In this document: positions 8,351-15,782 of the stretch, in pieces
Layout: each line of letters begins with the position of its first letter
How positions within the stretch are numbered: the first letter of the stretch is position 1
DNA from: Desulfobacula sp.
GTDB lineage: Bacteria > Desulfobacterota > Desulfobacteria > Desulfobacterales > Desulfobacteraceae
Length of the DNA stretch: 42,050 nt
Assembly: GCA_013792075.1 (NCBI GenBank)
Contig: VMSR01000209.1
Location: 1-42,050, forward strand
Reading direction: 5' to 3'
Program-made: the position numbers and the translations under genes
Notes under the pieces: model-generated
Told to the model about the DNA's origin: nothing
What the model saw: only the letters and a program-made list of their open reading frames with translations
Database searches by the model: none

Positions 8351-8445
8351 TTAATTCACTCCTTTTTTCTGTGGTTATATTTGAATAAAGAATTAATTCC
8401 CATCTTGAGGGAAAACCATCGATAATAAAATAGAGTCTTAAATCT

Positions 8446-8691
8446 TCATATGCCTTTTATAAAGAAATTACCAGAACTATCTGATGAAATATCTGTCCAG
8501 ATTCGGTCAATCCATTTATGCTCGAGCTGTTTTTCATCCCGGGTTACCTCTTTAAAAAGAGAGGCCATTTGAAAATATATCTCATTTTTGGATTTTAATG
8601 CCCCGTAAAAATTTGCAGGCAGCACACGGCCTTTTCTTTTCAGGCCATCATCCCGATTGTTTTTTGTTTTCTTATTTTTTTTGTCTGACAT
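8446..8691 (-). CDS. Small hypothetical protein
   Basis: Encodes 81 residues starting MSDKKNKKTKNNRDD. The ATG at 8691 is preceded by GGGAGG seven bases away. This is a better start than the upstream ATG at 8772, which has none. The N-terminal 25 residues are lysine-rich and probably disordered. The rest is soluble with aromatic residues (NFYGALKSKNEIYFQMASLF, HKWIDRIWTD). I recognise no family. It lies about 95 bases upstream of desulfoferrodoxin on the same strand and may share its transcript. Confidence 0.55.
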   Translation of the reverse strand: MSDKKNKKTKNNRDDGLKRKGRVLPANFYGALKSKNEIYFQMASLFKEVTRDEKQLEHKWIDRIWTDISSDSSGNFFIKGI

Positions 8692-9113
8692 ACATATACC
8701 TCCCGGACTATCGGACTTAAACATCATGGTCGCCCATGACAAACTAAGTATAGCAAGCATCATACCAAACACAATTATTCTGAATTTTTCTGGGTCCCAT
8801 GCTTGAAAAAATTAAACAATAGCCATTCACAGGTCTTTTCAGGGACATGGTTGGTAAAAAGACAAAGGGGTTAAGATACAGACCTGTCTCGGACAATCGT
8901 ATCAACACCCGTTCAAACCAGTACAATTATGTCCCGCGCACAAATTTTAATGAATATCGTAAATGAAAGTTAAGAAGAAAGACCAGTGATAAATACTACC
9001 AGAACCATGATAAAAAAATCAAGCTTTTTATTTGTTTTTATAAAAAGGCGGCAAGCATCTTTTCATTGGCAAAAAAAAACCATGACGAGCATTAGAATCG
9101 GACGAGACACGCC
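8692..9113. other. Gene-poor, AT-rich intergenic stretch
   Basis: About 420 bases without a convincing gene. A short plus-strand frame (8847-8966) is listed separately. CTTTTTAT/ATAAAAAG near 9023-9046 can form an AT-only hairpin. Several A and T runs are present. I found no tRNA-like or riboswitch-like pattern. The 60-codon minus-strand frame here overlaps the small hypothetical gene's upstream region and looks like chance. Confidence 0.5.
8847..8966 (+). CDS. Candidate small basic protein (unsupported)
   Basis: An ATG-initiated frame of 39 residues, rich in Arg, Asn and Tyr (MVGKKTKGLRYRPVSDN at the N-terminus, NEYRK at the C-terminus). AGGGA lies only one to two bases before the ATG, which is poor spacing. 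No family is recognised, and chance is a fair explanation for a frame of this size. Confidence 0.15.
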   Translation: MVGKKTKGLRYRPVSDNRINTRSNQYNYVPRTNFNEYRK

Positions 9114-9923
9114 TTAATCAGAGCAATCAAGGCTTTCTATCATCTTTGACAAATGTTTTTTCTCGGCCTGGGCAAGGACAAAAAACATCTCTTTCACCAC
9201 TTTCTCCCCGGCAGTTTCGGCCATATTCTTGTACAGATCATAGGCGCAAAATTCCAGTTCAATGGCAAACTCAAGAAGCTTTATCCTGTTTTCGGGAAAA
9301 ATCGTATCCAGAAAAATATTGATTTCGCCAATGGGGGCACCCCCTTCCAGGATATCGCCGGTACAGCGGTTAAAAAAATCATCAAAGGAAAGGTCGGAGG
9401 GTTCCTGTTTATCCAGCATTTTAAATAGGGTTTTTGCATGAACCACTTCTGCCTGGGCCATGGTTTCCATGATCTTGTAAAGGCAAGTGCCCTTCACTCT
9501 GTCTTTTGCCCGGTCATAAAATAAAAATGCCCCTTTTTCAAAGTTTATGGCTTTTTCCATGACTTGGGCCGGTGGCATGGCAGCCGGGAAATGATCCATC
9601 CGGGGAACGTCCAGAAGGATTTCACCAGTATAGGCCGCCATCCCGTCTGTCAGGTGAAAAATATTTTCCGGGTTCAGTCCTGCCCCTGCCGCCAGCACAG
9701 CGGCCACCTTTGACCGGCTGTTTCCCCGGCAATAAAAAATCACCTTTCGGCGGTTATCAGACACCAGAGGATCAAACTCAACCCGGGCAAGGGGGATATT
9801 AACAGCGCCGGGGATATGGTTCAGCCTGTATTCTTCGGCCTGGCGGACATCTACGATTAAAAAGGCCTCTTCCTGACTGGCGGCTATCAAGGTTTCCAAT
9901 TTTTCGGCGGTTATGGCTTGCAT
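9114..9923 (-). CDS. Rhodanese-ferritin-like (rubrerythrin-type) fusion protein
   Basis: Residues 1-105 form a rhodanese domain (VDVRQAEEYRLNHIPGAVNIP, active-site loop CRGNSRS with Cys65). Residues 115-269 form a ferritin-like di-iron bundle with metal-ligand patterns MEKAINFEKGAFLFYDRA, MAQAEVVHAKTL, ELEFCAYDLYKNM and AQAEKKHLSKM. The fusion suggests sulfur transfer or sulfane-sulfur sensing joined to peroxide or iron chemistry. This kind of fusion is known in sulfate and metal reducers, but its reaction is not established. It is the last gene of a five-gene minus-strand operon, 33 bases after the APH-fold gene. Confidence 0.9.
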   Translation of the reverse strand: MQAITAEKLETLIAASQEEAFLIVDVRQAEEYRLNHIPGAVNIPLARVEFDPLVSDNRRKVIFYCRGNSRSKVAAVLAAGAGLNPENIFHLTDGMAAYTGEILLDVPRMDHFPAAMPPAQVMEKAINFEKGAFLFYDRAKDRVKGTCLYKIMETMAQAEVVHAKTLFKMLDKQEPSDLSFDDFFNRCTGDILEGGAPIGEINIFLDTIFPENRIKLLEFAIELEFCAYDLYKNMAETAGEKVVKEMFFVLAQAEKKHLSKMIESLDCSD

Positions 9924-9956
9924 TGGTTTCCCTTATCTTTGGAATAAAGAAATGAC

Positions 9957-10931
9957 CTATCTTATTTCCCAGATACTGCGAAGTTCGTCCATCTGCTGAA
10001 CCAGGATGTCCATATAAACAGCCTCCAGGTCCAGCATTTGCACGTCTTTTTTCCTAAGCCACTCGGAAAGCCATGCAAACCGAAGGGCCAGAATATATTC
10101 TGGAAAATACTGCCACCCGATCGGGCTGATAATTCCCGAAGCCCTGATCTTGCCCAAAAAGGTGGTGACCATGGGCATGGCAAGCCCTTGGGGATTTTCA
10201 ATTCCGGCACACCCCAAAAGATTGGCAGCATCATAGGCGTCTGGTTTCAGACCGGTGAACTCCCAGTCGATCACCGCCCGAATCCGGGTCTGGTCCCAGA
10301 GCACATTCAGGGGATGGAAATCCCCATGGCAAAATTTTTGGGGCAATTGGTCATGGGCATCCATAAAATCGTGTTCCAGAAATTCTTTGAAAGGCGCGTA
10401 CCGATCATACATGTTTCTATCATGGTCGCGCATCTGGGCAAACAATTTTAAGATATAGGTCTTAATGGAAAACGGAGAAAAACAAATTTCATCCGGCAGA
10501 TCCTGGGAGGCCTCTGCCATCTGGATCAGAAACAATGCCATATTCCCGCCCATCTCGGCTGAGGCCAGCCAGCCCGGCCGATCCACTCCGGTACTGTCCA
10601 AAAATGGAGAGATCTGAAAACAAGCGTCCCTGAAAACAGGCAGAAACTCGCCTTTGTTTGTTGGGTGACAGGCCAGCGCCTGGGCAAGGCCGCGGGAATT
10701 CAAATGGGCGATGGTTTTGGAAATCTGTTCTCTGGCAGCCAATTTTTCAAGGGGATATTTTTCCACAAGAAAAAGCCGGCCGCCATCATCTTCCATAACC
10801 GCCCGGGATAGGGTGCGCTCGGGGCTTCCCTGGATATCAAACTCCTGGCGCACCCGCTTGAATTCAATTTTCCACTGGGTTTCTATCCATTGGAGAAAGC
10901 CCGGGTTTCCTGTTTCAAAGAAGTCGTTCAA
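9957..10931 (-). CDS. Aminoglycoside phosphotransferase (APH)-fold kinase
   Basis: Predicted small-molecule kinase of about 324 residues with the APH/choline kinase signature FCHGDFHPLNVLWD (catalytic HxDxxxxN) and the metal-binding DWEF a few residues later. Such enzymes phosphorylate diverse hydroxyl groups, and nothing points to antibiotic resistance here. The frame can start at a GTG (10964) without a ribosome site or at a TTG (10931) six bases after GGAAG. The latter is preferred and overlaps the end of the thioredoxin gene by 17 bases, implying translational coupling. Its position between thioredoxin and the rhodanese-ferritin fusion suggests a redox or thiol-related substrate, which is inference. 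Confidence 0.8.
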   Translation of the reverse strand: MNDFFETGNPGFLQWIETQWKIEFKRVRQEFDIQGSPERTLSRAVMEDDGGRLFLVEKYPLEKLAAREQISKTIAHLNSRGLAQALACHPTNKGEFLPVFRDACFQISPFLDSTGVDRPGWLASAEMGGNMALFLIQMAEASQDLPDEICFSPFSIKTYILKLFAQMRDHDRNMYDRYAPFKEFLEHDFMDAHDQLPQKFCHGDFHPLNVLWDQTRIRAVIDWEFTGLKPDAYDAANLLGCAGIENPQGLAMPMVTTFLGKIRASGIISPIGWQYFPEYILALRFAWLSEWLRKKDVQMLDLEAVYMDILVQQMDELRSIWEIR

Positions 10932-11358
10932 TGGCAGCTTCCAATTGTTCCCTTGGCAGTGCACCCAAAAGGGTCTCGATCACCCGCCCTTTTTTTACCA
11001 GCAGCAAGGTGGGAACGCTGGAAATGGAAAACCTGGAGCCTATCCCCGTATTTTCGTCCAGATTCACTTTTGCAATCTTCACCCGATTCTGATATTTTTT
11101 GGCCAGGTCTTCCATGAGCGGGGCAATACTCCTGCAGGGGCCGCACCAGGGCGCCCAGCAATCCACCAGCACCGGCAGATACGATCCCATCACCTCCTGT
11201 TCAAAGGTGGCGTCATTGACCGCAACCACCTTTCCCAAATCGTCCACCGGCAAGGCGGACCCGCATTTCCCGCATTTGGGACCCTGGCTGATCCTGGCAA
11301 TTGGCACCCTGTTTTTTGCCCGGCATGACGCACAGGCCAAAATGATAGACTCTGGCAT
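10915..11358 (-). CDS. trxC: Thioredoxin 2 (zinc-ribbon thioredoxin)
   Basis: Disulfide reductase of 147 residues. An N-terminal zinc ribbon with CxxC pairs at Cys9/Cys12 and Cys29/Cys32 is followed by a thioredoxin fold whose active site is WCGPC (71-75). The cis-proline loop is SVPTLLL. This layout and length match TrxC. It is 12 bases downstream of flavodoxin and overlaps the APH-fold gene. A thiol-redox partner, the ferredoxin:thioredoxin reductase catalytic chain, is encoded on the other strand at 13508, and could reduce it. Confidence 0.95.
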   Translation of the reverse strand: MPESIILACASCRAKNRVPIARISQGPKCGKCGSALPVDDLGKVVAVNDATFEQEVMGSYLPVLVDCWAPWCGPCRSIAPLMEDLAKKYQNRVKIAKVNLDENTGIGSRFSISSVPTLLLVKKGRVIETLLGALPREQLEAAIERLL

Positions 11359-11370
11359 AGGTTTTTCCCC

Positions 11371-11805
11371 TTATATCATGGCTGCAATCTGTTTCCCATA
11401 CTCCTGGCAAGCCTTCATTCCGCCCTCCACCCAGCTGGCTTTCAGCAGCAGGGGACCGGCCGTTACCATGTTCATTCCATAGATATTGGCCATGGTATCA
11501 AAAATTCTTCCAGGCGCTTCGCCGCTCCAGCCAAAGGCACCAAATGCCCCGCCGGGTTTTCCTTTCAACTCTGCTCTTTCGGCAATAAACAGCAGCTGTT
11601 TCATGGAGGTAATCATTTCTCCATGGTAGGTGGGCGATCCAAACACATACCCGTCATATCCCTTTAAATCTTCTTCGTTTTTCACCTCGTTTATTCGCTT
11701 AACATCTGCCTGATGTCCCGCCATCCGAACGCCTTCACCAATAAGATTGGCAATTGAAGTTGTTTCGTCCGACCTTGTTGCAAAAACAATTAATACGTTT
11801 CCCAT
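11371..11805 (-). CDS. Flavodoxin
   Basis: FMN electron carrier of 144 residues. The phosphate-binding loop is FATRSDETTS, followed by the flavin-binding segments GSPTYHGEM and GAFGWSGEAPG. The last two resemble the flavodoxin half of flavodiiron proteins more than classical Desulfovibrio flavodoxin. GGAGG lies nine bases before the ATG. It sits between the rubredoxin-FMN dehydrogenase fusion and thioredoxin 2, so it may carry electrons to or from these enzymes. Confidence 0.9.
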   Translation of the reverse strand: MGNVLIVFATRSDETTSIANLIGEGVRMAGHQADVKRINEVKNEEDLKGYDGYVFGSPTYHGEMITSMKQLLFIAERAELKGKPGGAFGAFGWSGEAPGRIFDTMANIYGMNMVTAGPLLLKASWVEGGMKACQEYGKQIAAMI

Positions 11806-11853
11806 GTTTCCTCCTTAAATATCTATGCTGAGCCGATCCAAAAAATCAGTTCT

Positions 11854-13005
11854 TTAAAAAATAATACTTGAATCCGCCATATCAATTTTCTTTGTTCCGG
11901 TCATGAACATGGCCTTTTTCAATGTTTTGTGAATGTGCTCCAAATGGAGCCGGACGCCCAGGGTGCCGCCTCCCACTGCCGCCCGGATGATATCCCGACC
12001 CAGAAGTACGGCATCGGCCCCTAGGGCCAGCATTTTCAATACATCATACCCGGTTCTCACCCCGCCGTCCACCGTTATGGTGATTGATTCACCCACCTGT
12101 TTTCTGATCAGGGGCAGCACCTCGGCGGTTCCCGGCGTGGAATCCAGCACCCGGCCACCGTGGTTTGAAACAGCGATGACACTGACACCTGCGTCCACAC
12201 ATTTTTGGGCCTCGTCCGGCCGCATTATTCCCTTGGCAATGAAGGGCAAGGAGGAAAAACGCACCAATTCTTCAATATCCTTTACACTTTTTTTAAACAC
12301 AGGCTGGCCATGCCGGGCCATGATGGTGGAGCCGGCACCATCCAGATCCACCCCTACCGCCCTGCAACCATAAGATTGGGCCGTTTCTATCAGGCGTTTA
12401 AGCACCTCCTGGGACCTGGGCTTGAATATGGGAATGCCGTATCCGCCGCAGGCTTTCATGGCCCTAAGGCTGGGATTGTTCTCCGGCGTGTAAAACCAGG
12501 TATCCCCCCTCAGGCCGATGGTCCCCGCCTCTTTTGATCCGAGGAGAACAGACTTGCAAAAGCTGGTCTCATCAATGGCGTCATTGTATTTCTCTGCTCC
12601 TGCCGTGGAAGATGCCAGCACCGGAAACGCAAGATCCATCCCCAAAAAGGAACACCGGGTGTCTGGTTCAAAATGCTCCCCGACAACGGACATATTCAGC
12701 CGGATGGCCGCAAGGGCTGCCCCATTGGCCCGGAAAGACTGTCCGGACCCTGCACCCCCAAGCCCGATAGGCTTTCCATAGGCTTCTTTCTGGCAGATTT
12801 TATCAAAATTTCCGTCACAGGAGGGATAGGCCGCACAAATGCCCTTCATTTTTTTCCTTGCAGCATCCCGGACATCTTCCGGGGTCTTTGGTATTGACGC
12901 GGATTCCATGATCATCCGGTCATCGGATTGACAGGTACCACAGACAGCGGGTTTCTCCTGGGTTGTATATTCGGAATGACAGACAGAACAATACCAAAGG
13001 CTCAT
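11854..13005 (-). CDS. Rubredoxin-FMN-dependent alpha-hydroxyacid dehydrogenase fusion
   Basis: A rubrerythrin-type short rubredoxin domain (CSVC at 6-9 and CGTC around 22-25) is fused to a TIM-barrel FMN enzyme of the lactate dehydrogenase/glycolate oxidase family (total 383 residues). Barrel signatures are AVSNHGGRVLD with the catalytic His, TVDGGVRTGYDVLKMLALGADAV and LLGRDII. A second cysteine-containing stretch (CAAYPSCDGNFDKICQ) lies between the domains. Rubredoxin probably takes electrons from reduced FMN, replacing oxygen as acceptor, so the enzyme would act as a rubredoxin-coupled dehydrogenase of a 2-hydroxyacid. The substrate is not visible. It is the first well-supported gene of the five-gene minus-strand operon. 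Confidence 0.9.
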   Translation of the reverse strand: MSLWYCSVCHSEYTTQEKPAVCGTCQSDDRMIMESASIPKTPEDVRDAARKKMKGICAAYPSCDGNFDKICQKEAYGKPIGLGGAGSGQSFRANGAALAAIRLNMSVVGEHFEPDTRCSFLGMDLAFPVLASSTAGAEKYNDAIDETSFCKSVLLGSKEAGTIGLRGDTWFYTPENNPSLRAMKACGGYGIPIFKPRSQEVLKRLIETAQSYGCRAVGVDLDGAGSTIMARHGQPVFKKSVKDIEELVRFSSLPFIAKGIMRPDEAQKCVDAGVSVIAVSNHGGRVLDSTPGTAEVLPLIRKQVGESITITVDGGVRTGYDVLKMLALGADAVLLGRDIIRAAVGGGTLGVRLHLEHIHKTLKKAMFMTGTKKIDMADSSIIF

Positions 13006-13029
13006 TGAGGGTCTCCTTTAAATTTCAAT

Positions 13030-13221
13030 TCAAATGAACGCATCCTTTTGCACATCAGACCATCTTGGTTGCTTATTAAATCGAAATGCGCACCATGAGG
13101 ATGACTTTAACCTTGCCAAAACAACACAAAATATGCAAACTATTATTGGAATCAAATAAAACCATGGGGAAATCATAAAAAATAAATTTTCTCGATTCCA
13201 AATGTTCACCTCATTATTCAT
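13030..13221 (-). CDS. Possible small single-span membrane protein
   Basis: A frame of 63 residues with one clear hydrophobic stretch (about 15-36, WFYLIPIIVCIFCVVLA) and a basic, tryptophan-containing C-terminus. AAGG lies eight bases before the ATG. It would be the first gene of the minus-strand redox operon, 24 bases ahead of the rubredoxin fusion. No family is recognised, and the AT-rich setting makes chance possible. Confidence 0.3.
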   Translation of the reverse strand: MNNEVNIWNRENLFFMISPWFYLIPIIVCIFCVVLARLKSSSWCAFRFNKQPRWSDVQKDAFI

Positions 13222-13251
13222 GAACAGACCTTAAATTTCAAGGAGATCATA

Positions 13252-13518
13252 ATGACGGCAGAAAAACCCATATTATATGCATTAAGCACCTGCAGCCACT
13301 GCAAATCAACTAAAAAGCTTTTAACCGACTGTGATGTGGAATATGACTATGTACAAGTGGATGACCTGGAAGGAGAGGAACGCAAAGCCATTCTGGCAGA
13401 TATAAAGAGCTTAAACCCACGATGTTCTTTTCCCACCATCAAGATCAACAAGACCGTAATTGTCGGCTACAAAGAAAAAGAAATCAAGGAGGCATTGGGA
13501 ATAAAAAATGAAAGTTGA
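13252..13518 (+). CDS. Glutaredoxin-like protein (CSHC)
   Basis: Thioredoxin-fold protein of 88 residues with active site CSHC (Cys14, Cys17) and the cis-proline loop FPTIKI. It lacks a clear glutathione-binding signature, so it is better viewed as a thioredoxin-like carrier reduced by a reductase. AAGGAG lies six bases before the ATG. Its last 11 bases overlap the ferredoxin:thioredoxin reductase catalytic gene. This coupling strongly suggests that the two proteins form an electron-transfer pair. Confidence 0.9.
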   Translation: MTAEKPILYALSTCSHCKSTKKLLTDCDVEYDYVQVDDLEGEERKAILADIKSLNPRCSFPTIKINKTVIVGYKEKEIKEALGIKNES

Positions 13519-13837
13519 ACAACTCTATACAGCATTGAAAAAATCCCAGGAAGCCCGGGGCATCTATTTTAACAAGGACAGGGATCTGGTATTTGAACTG
13601 CTGGATGCCCTTTTGAAAAACAAGGACCGATACGGATATATGGCCTGTCCCTGCCGTCTGGCCTGCGGGGACAAGGAAAAAGACAGAGATATCTTCTGCC
13701 CCTGTGAATACAGGGCCCCGGATCTGGAAGAGTTCGGCACCTGCTATTGCGGACTGTATGTCTCAAGTGCACTGAACAACAATGAAATTGAAGCCCAATA
13801 TGTCCCGGAAAGAAGACCCCCTGAAAAAATATTTTAG
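13508..13837 (+). CDS. Ferredoxin:thioredoxin reductase catalytic (beta) chain
   Basis: A [4Fe-4S] disulfide reductase of 109 residues. All seven expected cysteines are present: CPC at 47-49, Cys53, CPC at 64-66 and CYC at 79-81. It transfers electrons from ferredoxin to a thioredoxin-type disulfide via the cluster. No variable (alpha) chain is nearby, as is usual outside oxygenic phototrophs. It overlaps the glutaredoxin-like gene upstream and is followed 17 bases later by citrate synthase. Confidence 0.92.
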   Translation: MKVEQLYTALKKSQEARGIYFNKDRDLVFELLDALLKNKDRYGYMACPCRLACGDKEKDRDIFCPCEYRAPDLEEFGTCYCGLYVSSALNNNEIEAQYVPERRPPEKIF

Positions 13838-13854
13838 TTAAAAAGGAGATGCTC

Positions 13855-15033
13855 ATGAATGAATGTACACCTGTCTTAAATACAGGCCTTCGGGGGATTC
13901 AGGTCGCAAGTTCCAAAATCTGTGATGTCCTGGGCAAACAAGGCAAACTCATCTACCGGGGCTATTCCATTGAAGGTCTGGCAGAAAAGGCAAGTTTTGA
14001 AGAGATTTGCTTTTTGCTTCTCTATGAACGCCTGCCCCAAAAAAAAGAACTGGCAGATTTTGACCAGAGTCTGAAAAACAAACGCCGGGTTCCGGAGAAT
14101 CTGTTTGCCTTTTTACGCTCTCTGCCACAGGACACAAATCCCATGGATGTCCTCCAGATGGCCACTCCCCTGCTGATGCAGACCGATGCCAACGCAGGAA
14201 AAGAGGGCATGGAAAACACCCTTTTCAGCGCAGAAAACCTCATCGCCGGAATGGCCACCCTTACCGCAGCCTGGGACCGCATCCGAAACAATAAAGACCC
14301 CATCCCACCGGACAACAGCCTGAACCATGCCGCCAATTTTCTGTATATGCTCAACGGAAAAAAACCGGACAAGGAGACCGCCCATTTTTTTGACACCTGC
14401 CTGGTCCTCCATGCCGAGCACTCGTTTAATGCCTCCACCTTTACAGCCCGCCAGGTGGCATCCACAAAAGCCCATATCTACGCATCCATATCCGCTGCCA
14501 TCGGATCCCTTTCCGGAGCCCTTCACGGCGGTGCCAATGTAAGGGTTATGGAAATGTTAAAAGAGATTGGGTCCATTGATAAAATCGACGGCTATATCAA
14601 GGATATACTGGACAAGGGAGGACTGATAATGGGGCTTGGCCATGCCGTTTACCAGACCGATGACCCCCGGGCCATTATTCTGGCACCCATGAGCAAACGC
14701 ATGGGGGAACTGGCCGGAGATACCCTCTGGTATGAGCTATCAAAAGAATTGGAAATACGGGGTAAAAAAGCCTTCATGGAACGAAAGCAACGGGAAATAT
14801 TTTGCAATGTCGATTTTTACTCAGCCTCCCTGTTCTATTCCATGGGCATTACAACGGACCTGTTCTCTCCCTTGTTTGCCATGTCCCGTGTCAGCGGATG
14901 GACCGCCCATGTCATTGAAGAACAATTTGCCATGGCAGCACCCGAACCCTCCCTTTACAGACCCGGAGCAGCCTATGTGGGGGACTATTGCGGACCCGAC
15001 GAGTGTGTATATACTGAAATTGATAAGCGCTAA
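13855..15033 (+). CDS. gltA: Citrate synthase
   Basis: Condenses oxaloacetate and acetyl-CoA to citrate. Catalytic elements are LHGGANV and GLGHAVYQTDDPRA (active-site histidines) and NVDFYSA (catalytic Asp). The oxaloacetate-site region LHAEHSFNASTFTAR is intact. The length of 392 residues is that of the short bacterial/archaeal type. The GHAVY in place of the common bacterial GHRVY resembles clostridial and eukaryotic enzymes. AAGGAG (13843-13848) is fused to an ATG at 13849 and correctly spaced for the ATG at 13855, which decides the start. It is co-transcribed with thiol-redox genes upstream and isocitrate dehydrogenase downstream. Confidence 0.95.
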   Translation: MNECTPVLNTGLRGIQVASSKICDVLGKQGKLIYRGYSIEGLAEKASFEEICFLLLYERLPQKKELADFDQSLKNKRRVPENLFAFLRSLPQDTNPMDVLQMATPLLMQTDANAGKEGMENTLFSAENLIAGMATLTAAWDRIRNNKDPIPPDNSLNHAANFLYMLNGKKPDKETAHFFDTCLVLHAEHSFNASTFTARQVASTKAHIYASISAAIGSLSGALHGGANVRVMEMLKEIGSIDKIDGYIKDILDKGGLIMGLGHAVYQTDDPRAIILAPMSKRMGELAGDTLWYELSKELEIRGKKAFMERKQREIFCNVDFYSASLFYSMGITTDLFSPLFAMSRVSGWTAHVIEEQFAMAAPEPSLYRPGAAYVGDYCGPDECVYTEIDKR

Positions 15034-15070
15034 TTGTAAATCGTTAACTTAAACACCAAGGATAGACATA

Positions 15071-15760
15071 ATGAAAAAATGGCAGTGCAGTGTTTGTAAA
15101 TATATTCATACGGGAGAAACACCCCCGGACAAATGCCCGGTGTGCGGGGTGGGCAGTGAAAAATTTGTGCTCCTCGAAGACTCACCCGGCGCACAGGAAG
15201 GTGCCGGGGCTTCGGCAAAACTTGCCGGCCCGGCAGCAGACGACCCCATATCCAGGCCGGCCTCAAAACCGTTGACACCATCCCCCCCAAAAAAGCCGGG
15301 ACCCTTGCCCGTCAAAGCACCGGCCAGCTTTTATGAACGCATCCTTGGGCTCATGGTCAAACACCATGCCCACCCGGTGTCTGTCCATATCCCCAACGGC
15401 ATCCTGCCGGCTGCAGTGGTTCTGTTTATTCTGGCCTGGCTCTTTGACATGGATCTTTTTGTCAAGGCCGGATTTATCAACCTGATCTTTGTGATCCTGG
15501 CCCTGCCCCTTGTTCTGTTTTCCGGGGTCATTGAATGGAAAAAAAAATACAATCAGGCCGCTACCACCCTTTTTAAAATAAAAATTGTGGCAGCCTCCCT
15601 GACGGCCACAGCCTGTCTGATATCCGTATCCTGGTACCTGATTGATCCCCAGGTGCTGTCATCCTCTTCCGCCTGGATTTTCATTCTGGTAAATATTGTC
15701 ATGCTCGCCGCAGCCGGTATTGCCGGTCATATTGGCGGTAAACTGGTTTTCAAAGACTAA
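15071..15760 (+). CDS. Rubredoxin domain fused to DUF2231-like membrane domain
   Basis: Residues 1-35 are a short rubrerythrin-type rubredoxin ([21 protein letters not shown]). A Pro/Ala-rich linker of about 55 residues follows. Four predicted membrane helices then form a DUF2231-type domain that starts with a histidine-rich segment ([14 protein letters not shown]). The cytoplasmic rubredoxin head could pass electrons to a membrane-bound cofactor, perhaps haem bound by those histidines. This is inference, as DUF2231 has no settled function. The gene lies between citrate synthase and isocitrate dehydrogenase in the same direction, 37 and 22 bases away. Confidence 0.85.
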   Translation: MKKWQCSVCKYIHTGETPPDKCPVCGVGSEKFVLLEDSPGAQEGAGASAKLAGPAADDPISRPASKPLTPSPPKKPGPLPVKAPASFYERILGLMVKHHAHPVSVHIPNGILPAAVVLFILAWLFDMDLFVKAGFINLIFVILALPLVLFSGVIEWKKKYNQAATTLFKIKIVAASLTATACLISVSWYLIDPQVLSSSSAWIFILVNIVMLAAAGIAGHIGGKLVFKD

Positions 15761-15782
15761 TGGATTAAACCCGGAGACTCCC

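Noticed and set aside
8744-8926. 60-codon minus-strand frame upstream of the small hypothetical gene
   Set aside because: No ribosome site, unusual composition, and it overlaps the upstream region of a better-supported start.
9957-10931. Antibiotic resistance role for the APH-fold kinase
   Set aside because: The family is broad, the gene is locked into a redox operon, and nothing specific to aminoglycoside kinases is visible.
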